NCBI GenBank assembly: GCA_004794785.1
Contig: SJOL01007149.1
Coordinates: 338,177 to 402,176, forward strand
DNA: 64,000 nucleotides
From: Opisthorchis felineus
Lineage: Eukaryota > Platyhelminthes > Trematoda > Opisthorchiida > Opisthorchiidae
Reading direction: 5' to 3'
The notes under the pieces are model-generated. The model saw only the letters and a program-made list of their open reading frames with translations, did not search any database and had not been told where the DNA came from. Shown piece by piece: positions 58,080-64,000 of this stretch. Each line of letters opens with the position of its first letter. The stretch's first letter is position 1. A program made the translations under genes and the position numbers.

Positions 58080-60950
58080 CACGATAATCATCATCAGGGG
58101 CGGGTTTCCGTGACCTTCTTCAGGCTTGATCGGGGACATTGCAAAAAATGACGGTTACCCAATATCAGTAGCGTTCCTGCCGATAGTTCCTCTCGAGTTG
58201 ACCGATTGGATGTCCAACACCATCAACACCTGAGGACACTGGTGTTTCACTGTCATACAATTATGTCAGTTTATTTTAATAAAGAACTATGGTGGAAGAA
58301 AAATGGGACAGGGAGAGGGAACCAGGGTTAGCATACCAAAACGATTGGAGTTGTTTACACCGTCTACACTCAGTCAGACAATGTGGAACGAAACTGACAC
58401 CATGATGACCACTCACATCGGTTAGCCGCCATACCTTTCAGTGTCTCGTGCCAAGCACAAGGAGAGTCACGTAGGCCCCATCATGGAAGGTAAACAACAC
58501 CAACGGCACCCAGGTTTACGTAACTACTCTCAAATACCTTCTGCTACGTCTTATTCTGCTAATCTCTGGGTTTCCACCAATCCGAATTAGGCATGGAAAG
58601 TAACATTCTTCTTGCCAGACGGTAACTTGGCATGCGTAGCACAACTAAGTCGCCCTAACTTGGTTTTATGGATGCATTCATTGAATAAACTGCGTTCTAT
58701 TTTACCGGGGACTCGTCTTCTGATCGCATCATTGCAAATTCGTTTATTCCGGCGGATTCCAACAGTAGTTCTGACATACCTGTGGTCAGCGACCTTATGA
58801 CGTCCCATATCCATAACCACAAATGGCCAAGAGTTGCAGCCACACAATAATACAGGCCGCGCCATAGCCCGATACATGTGTTTCTTCTGAATCAGTGATA
58901 CCTTTTTTGAGACCGCAAGGGACGTAAATTGGCCGACAGAATTCTGACCTTTGAGACTCGTGCTTTGAGTTCATCTGCCACACTACTTCTAAAGCTAATT
59001 CAACTTAAGAGAAATGTGGTGCTCCATAACTTACGCTGCTCTCCATAAATCCTTAAAGGCATACTCCAAGACTGTGGGTTCCGCAGCGAACCCCACACGT
59101 TGAGTGCGAAGCATACTTAGGACGACTTTGATCGAGTTTCGAAGCACCATTTGCGCCTCCTGCTCTTTTTCAATGCGAGAATACCATCCCCTGTATAATC
59201 AAGGTCGATAAGGTTCTCGCTTAGAAGTCCGAACACCGAGGTTTCGGCGACCTCCATCTTGTCAATGACGGAATTACACAGAATGGAAAGTAGAGGCAAT
59301 TATCGGACACCAGTACCTGTTAGAAAGCCTCTGAGGAGCTCCCAATAGGCTCACGCATGCACAAGTATGTGAGTACAAAGTGAACCATTATCGCCTTACT
59401 CGAGTTAGCTGGAACGGTCTACTTCACCCAAATAGGGGCAAGTATGTTGGACAAGCACCAACTGGGGACTCCCCTCCATCTTTGAACAAAGCGGGTAGAA
59501 GTTCGTCAAGACCAACAGCTAAGTGGCGCTTGAGGGAGGGATAACATTTGCGTAGTACGGAAGCCGTTGGAGGTTCCAAGTTTATTGTCCAGGGCTTCGT
59601 TGCAGGTTGCGGCTCCGATTGAACAATTGCAGGTGGTCATTTGAATTTTCATTGAGTGTTCAGACCAAAGGTCCAGGCGTTGTTCCTTTTTTAGGGGTGG
59701 GCGAACTGTTCCCACCAGTGGCTAATTCGCCTACCAGAGGCTTTTTGGGACTGTTGCGTGTATTATTTGGAATACTTTTTGTACACTCTGAGCTACACAC
59801 TTCCCAAATTCCTTCAGGTTTCTGGACCGACCAGGCTTCTCGATCCGTGAAGACGCCCTTTTTCACCTGAGATCTGACAGTCTGTCGAGCCGTATTGTGC
59901 TCTCGACAAGAAATACGTGTCCGCACCTTCGACAAGTTCAGAGTTTTGCTTGAGATTCAGTGCTTAGATATAGTTGATTGCACCGATCCACAAGCAAAGC
60001 CCAAAGAAACTTGTGGACAGTGATCCCAAGTGAGAGTCAACATCAGAATATGTGTCGTCCGAAAAAGACTTCAGTAGATTATTTTGGTTAGTTGCTTTCA
60101 CGTCAGGGTCCGAGAGCTTCTCCGTGGCCGGGCGAGGTGTGCGCATCGTAGGGGCTCCTGGAAAGCACACGAAGCAGCAACGGACAAGACCGTGATCAAA
60201 ATCTACATAGGTCGCTCACAACTAGCGGTAGTCAGCAAGTGATCCACGCCACCTGTAGGTGATAGAGATGTGACCAGTCTGCGCAAAATGTCGGCCTGCA
60301 AGCAGGAAGGGCACTATACAGCCAGGCGGCCTCGGCTGTTTCGGAAGTTACCACTGCACGGAAACAATCTGCGGTCGAAGTTAAAGACAACCACCCAACA
60401 GAACCTCATCATCACTAAGTGTACATTCATATACCTGGCGACCACTTGAAGCACCATACTAAAGTGCTCAGAGCGTCGTGAGAACCGTCTTCGAGAGCAC
60501 CAGAGCTACAGTCTGTTGGGGCACAAGCGGATGTGACGAACAGATGACGATGAGCGCATTTGCGGGATACTCTGACAGACGCTGCCAAACGAACCGCATG
60601 GAGGCACTGTCAACAGGGAACCATACAAGCAGATCCTACAGATCCATCAAAGCCGCCACGACTTCTGGACCACCAGTGATGGGCAACCGGGGTCGATAAG
60701 AAACTGACGGTGGATCCGCTCAACAACCGTACTAAGGTCTAGTATTCTCGTCTCAGAGAGACAACACACATCAACAGAAAACGAGCCAAGCGTACAAGCA
60801 AAAGCAGTCTGTTGTTCAGCTCGTTTCAAGGTGCGAGCATCAAATACCATCAGATTGACTGAGTGTCGGGGTTTGAAGAGTGAATTCAAATTGTATGTGG
60901 CCGTGACAGCCGAGTTGAGCCTAAATATTGCAGCTAACAGCAGTGGGTGA
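58080..60950 (-). mobile_element. RTE-like LINE, near full length, decayed
   Basis: In order on the minus strand: endonuclease start (60889-60690: MVFDARTLKRAEQQTAFACT, VDVCCLSETRI), endonuclease middle in broken frames (60650-60480), a linker (60170-59964), a basic linker (59935-59660: TDREAWSVQKPEG), the polymerase entry (ALFKDGGESPVG near 59500), the core with a damaged catalytic box (LDYTGDGILAL at 59200-59175, YTGD instead of YADD), the C-terminal region (58877-58587) and a 3' untranslated end with an ATG/GAT tail near 58078-58105. Multiple stops and deletions show long decay. Confidence 0.8.
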
Positions 60951-61154
60951 CCAGCTCAATGGGTTGTGGATGTGCACCAACCGTCACACCATTGTATGGT
61001 CCATGCTCTCCGTGACGGGTGTAGGTATCCAGAGTGTTTGTGGTAGGCTAGTCCTAGGGCCCCCGTAACATTTTCTCTCCATTACAGGGTGGTATTAATA
61101 GAAAATGACATGGTCGTACGACAGTGAGGCGAAAAAGATCCTCGCTAAAAATTG

Positions 61155-61331
61155 TCCAACCGTAGCACCCTTTTGGTGCCTAGCTGCCATGCCACCCGAA
61201 GGAAGTACGAGGGCTGAGATACTGCTAGGTTGTCCAGGCCTAGATAGGAACAGTCGAGAAGCAGAGATCAGGTTCGAAACACGGACCTTCCAGGCGGTAA
61301 GTTCGCACCTTAACCACCGAGCCATCTCGAG
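61155..61331 (-). mobile_element. tRNA-derived SINE, copy 3
   Basis: Reverse strand shows GAGATGGCTCGGTGGTTAAGG (head), a B box TTTCGAACCTG (61270-61280), TAGGCCTGGACAACCTAGCA and CTTCGGGTGGCATGGCAGC. It aligns along its whole length with the copy at 57553-57738. No clear flanking duplication was found. Confidence 0.8.
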
Positions 61332-61374
61332 CTAATGTTGCTGTCAATGATGATGGTATTGTTCCTTAAGTCGG

Positions 61375-62692
61375 CTAACGCCAATTGGATAAGGGGCATC
61401 TTCCCCACCAGTATACGCCTATATCAAAAGGATGAATAAATTGTTCAAGAATGTCTAATATCAGCAGTCGATCACGACTCCCATGGCGTTTACACTCATG
61501 TTTTAGAAGTTCGGTTAAATTTGGCCGGCGATTTGGTTGCTGTGACACCATCGAGTGTAGTTGCCGTGATTCTTGCCATTTTTTCATCTTGAATTAAGTC
61601 ATTCTTTTCGCCTATCTCTCAAAGAGAAAGTGTGCAGTGACAACACCATATCACTCTACTAAATACGCTCTGTTCTGTTATCATGGTAGTTTCTTGAGTA
61701 CTGTAATACAAACTCAGCAACGTTACCGACCTTGGACGCAATAATATGGTCAGGGAGAACACCATAAGTGGGGAACCATTTATGCTGTTCATTGCACAAA
61801 GCAGATGATGAATGTATGTTTGAACAAACTGCTCAACCAAAGGCGCAAAAGGAAGCGAAAGGGGCTGAAACGTCATTGCCACATAATTAAAGAAATTGGG
61901 GAGTTTTCATTTTAAATCCATTGGTCCTGAGTTATAACAGCCTATATGGAAGATCGGCGAAAGAGTTTACAATCTGGCCTGGAGTTACAGACCGTATGCA
62001 CCAAGTGCATCTTGTTCTGGTTCGTTCAAGTGGTACATTGGTCACGAGACAAATAAATGCTTTTTGCCTATGCTGTACAATGACTAAAACGTGTAATATG
62101 TCGGGAAACATCCCTCCGTAAAGCTTCCGTATTTGGCGAAGCAATGAGTTGGGAGCGGCTGTGCGGATTAGAGAGGCACATATGTCTTGACCAGAAGGAA
62201 AGCCGTTGAAAATTTCCGATTCGTCTGTGTTGAGCTCGAGATAGCTCAGGGGTTAAGGCGTGAACTTAATGACCGGAAGGTCCCAACCGGTATCTCGACT
62301 GCTCCGGTCTGTTTGGGAAACCTGGCAGTACCTCAGCCCTTGTGCTTCACTTGGGTAGCCTGGCAGCAAGGTACAGAAGGGATGTTACAGCTGAGCGACT
62401 GATTGACTGATTGATTGATGTTGAGGGTAAAGTAATGTATGCTGAAAGTTGATAAACCGTTGATATCGTTGGAAGCATAATCATTCCTAATTATAGCAAA
62501 GTAGACCTAAGTGTCGTGTGACTGTTTCCGAAAAACTATGAATAAGTTCAATATGTTGCATCAGTTCGGCGGCAGCGGTGAATGATTCCAGCCTGGATAA
62601 AGCATCGTAGGAACACATGGCTCTTGTCACGGTAAGAGTTTCATCTAGTTCATCTGTATCCTCTTGCGTTTTACACACACTGTCACACTAAA
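61375..62692 (-). other. Unassigned open frames, possible exons
   Basis: Minus-strand frames at 62692-62500 (ELDETLTVTRAMCSYDALSR, LESFTAAAELMQHIELIHSF), 61868-61737 (PLSLPFAPLVEQFVQTYIHH, followed by a GTAACG donor) and 61587-61375 (KKWQESRQLHSM, RRPNLTELLKHECKRHGS) look protein-like in composition. The first follows an acceptor-like CTTTAG. I recognise no family, and the SINE at 62234-62420 interrupts the stretch. They could be exons of one gene or remains of a transposase. Confidence 0.25.
62234..62420 (+). mobile_element. tRNA-derived SINE, copy 4
   Basis: The A box TAGCTCAGGGGTTAAGG is well kept (62242-62258), the B box is damaged by a small deletion. The body has TTTGGGAAACCTGGCAGTAC and TTACAGCTGAGCGACTGA, and the tail is an ATTG/ACTG repeat ending at 62420. 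Seven bases, TGTTGAG, flank it at 62228-62234 and 62419-62425. Confidence 0.8.
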
Positions 62693-63730
62693 GGAATGGA
62701 CAGTATTTCCTTGTTAGATTTTGCAATGAATGAGTGCCTTTCTGAAAGGAGTTTTGACACATGTGAAGGTGAACGAAATACGTCCGATGCCTGTGTCGAC
62801 ATTAAAAGTGTACCACAGGGCTGAGCTCTCAGACATGCACAGTTCAAGCTGCACATCAAGGAACATCTAATGGTACCCAATTCAGTCTTTTTGTTGTACG
62901 CAGATGACTGACTGACCGAACTGAACTGGAGGCTCTGGGCAGAAGCATTCAGTACGGCAGATAGACGGGCTGTCGAACGTGTCATTTCAACGCATAGCCC
63001 ATGAATTTGATCATGAAAAGTAGGCGACTGCCTTTAAGGGTTTTCAAGACATTCGTGATGTACCAAAACGGACATACCCCACCCCCAAGAAAAGTCACAA
63101 TCGAGGAATCTGGGAATGTTGACATCTTCTGGGGGGCACTAAAATAGATTTCCCGTTCTTTTGTCAGGGTGGCGCTATTTTGGAATAAATTCAAGCAAAC
63201 CCCCTGCTATCCATGCAGTAAGTGGCCATCCTGGAGAAAGTTCAACGAAGACCTAAAGAATTTTGCGCACTTCAGAATCAGAATCTACCGTACGGAGAGA
63301 GGCCCCAGCCGCTGAACCCATTTCCACGTGAGTACCGAAGTCATCGTGAGGATTTAATGGACAGTCTACGGATTACGCACTGCCCCCTACCAAGTGAACA
63401 CCGGATAATTTATGCGCATTCTGAGAACAGCACTCGGTGAAGGTGAGCAGAAGCACTTGGTTTCAATGTGTGATCAACGTAAGGTAAAATGACGCTATCC
63501 ACACATCAAGAAAATGGCTGGAATAGTCTAGGAGAATCGCCAATCGAATCCCAGCCCCCGGTACGATTTATGCGACCACCCGGATGTAGGATAGTATACG
63601 AATGGAAGTTGCCTCTCAGTGCGTCAACAACAAAACCTTCAGGCGACGTCTTTGCCTTAGACCGATATCCCTCCTTGTTCGGGAAGAGAATTTGATTGGT
63701 GTTTTCACCGATGCTTCAAGCCACACGATG
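62690..63730 (+). mobile_element. CR1/jockey-like LINE, 3' half, decayed
   Basis: The plus strand shows a polymerase core remnant with FLLYADD at 62888-62908 directly followed by a stop, then SRRLPLRVFKTFV, RVALFWNKFKQ and, in frame 63222-63440, LEKVQRRPKEFC, QNLPYGERPQPLNPFPREYR and SHREDLMDSLRI. These match the thumb region (LExVQRRATK...LPYEERLxxLxLxPLxYRRxRxDLI) of CR1/jockey-type elements. A final frame ends SLFGKRI at 63692. It differs in sequence from the CR1-like element at 1200-6540. Confidence 0.75.
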
Positions 63731-64000
63731 AAATAGATAATTAGGAAATCGAACAAATGCGGTCAAAAAGCGAATTTCGTTATTTTTTCTAAAAGCGTAC
63801 AATCGTCCCCATCAATTCTGAGATCCAGATGAGTGAGTTTAATAGGAATTTCATTTCACAACATGCGTTTACATATTCTTAAAACACAAAAGAGCATTTT
63901 CAACTTGTGACATGGCGATTCCAGTCCTTACCAAGCGCAATGAGTTGGTTCCGAAAAGGAAACTGATTAACACGCATGTCCAGATGCGATTTTCCCCATT

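Noticed and set aside
61921..62121. MULE-type transposase fragment on the plus strand
   Set aside because: The frame has a vague His-rich resemblance only; no DDE residues could be placed and the opposite strand is equally open.
1..64000. CRISPR array or prokaryotic operon structure
   Set aside because: No regularly spaced direct repeats were found, coding regions are split by GT-AG introns, and the mobile elements are eukaryotic retroelements.

Overview
The window looks like nuclear DNA of a parasitic flatworm, most likely a digenean fluke with moderate GC content. The reasons are one conserved gene split into small exons by introns of 2.4 to 19 kb, and dense non-LTR (RTE-like and CR1-like) and Penelope-like retroelements plus tRNA-derived SINEs. 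The species is inferred from repeat style and base composition only; no ribosomal or mitochondrial marker is present.

The only conserved host gene I can name is a cytoplasmic dynein 1 intermediate chain (DYNC1I family), on the minus strand from 52661 down to 13321. Seven exons (52525-52661, 33196-33354, 29692-29848, 26611-26922, 22119-22439, 15958-16261, 13321-13578) join with matching intron phases into 548 codons plus a stop. They cover the N-terminal PP-x-YSKE-x-QT motif, the short acidic helix before the propeller, and the whole WD40 beta-propeller. The start codon and roughly the first 90 residues are not found and probably lie beyond the right edge or in very small exons.

Layout: 1-1.2 kb, nothing recognised; 1.2-6.5 kb, a nearly complete but broken CR1-like LINE (minus); 6.5-13.3 kb, largely unassigned with two weak candidate exons; 13.3-52.7 kb, the dynein gene with introns full of mobile DNA. 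These insertions include RTE 3' ends at 17-18.6 and 24.8-26 kb, a Penelope-like element with long inverted arms at 34.6-36.8 kb, an RTE copy whose 5' part is inverted at 38.3-39.6 kb, a SINE at 44.5 kb and an RTE at 45.3-46.8 kb. From 52.7 to 64 kb there are further RTE copies (53.0-53.95, 55.1-55.4, 55.6-56.9, 58.1-60.95 kb), three SINE copies (57.6, 61.2, 62.3 kb), unassigned open frames at 61.4-62.7 kb and the 3' half of a second CR1/jockey-like LINE at 62.7-63.7 kb.

I do not see a new multi-gene system. The most informative points are the structure of the split dynein gene, two in-phase splice acceptors nine codons apart, the 5'-inverted RTE that fits twin priming, a nearly identical inverted RTE pair 17 kb apart, the Penelope element flanked by inverted arms, and a SINE with an exact 13-bp target duplication.
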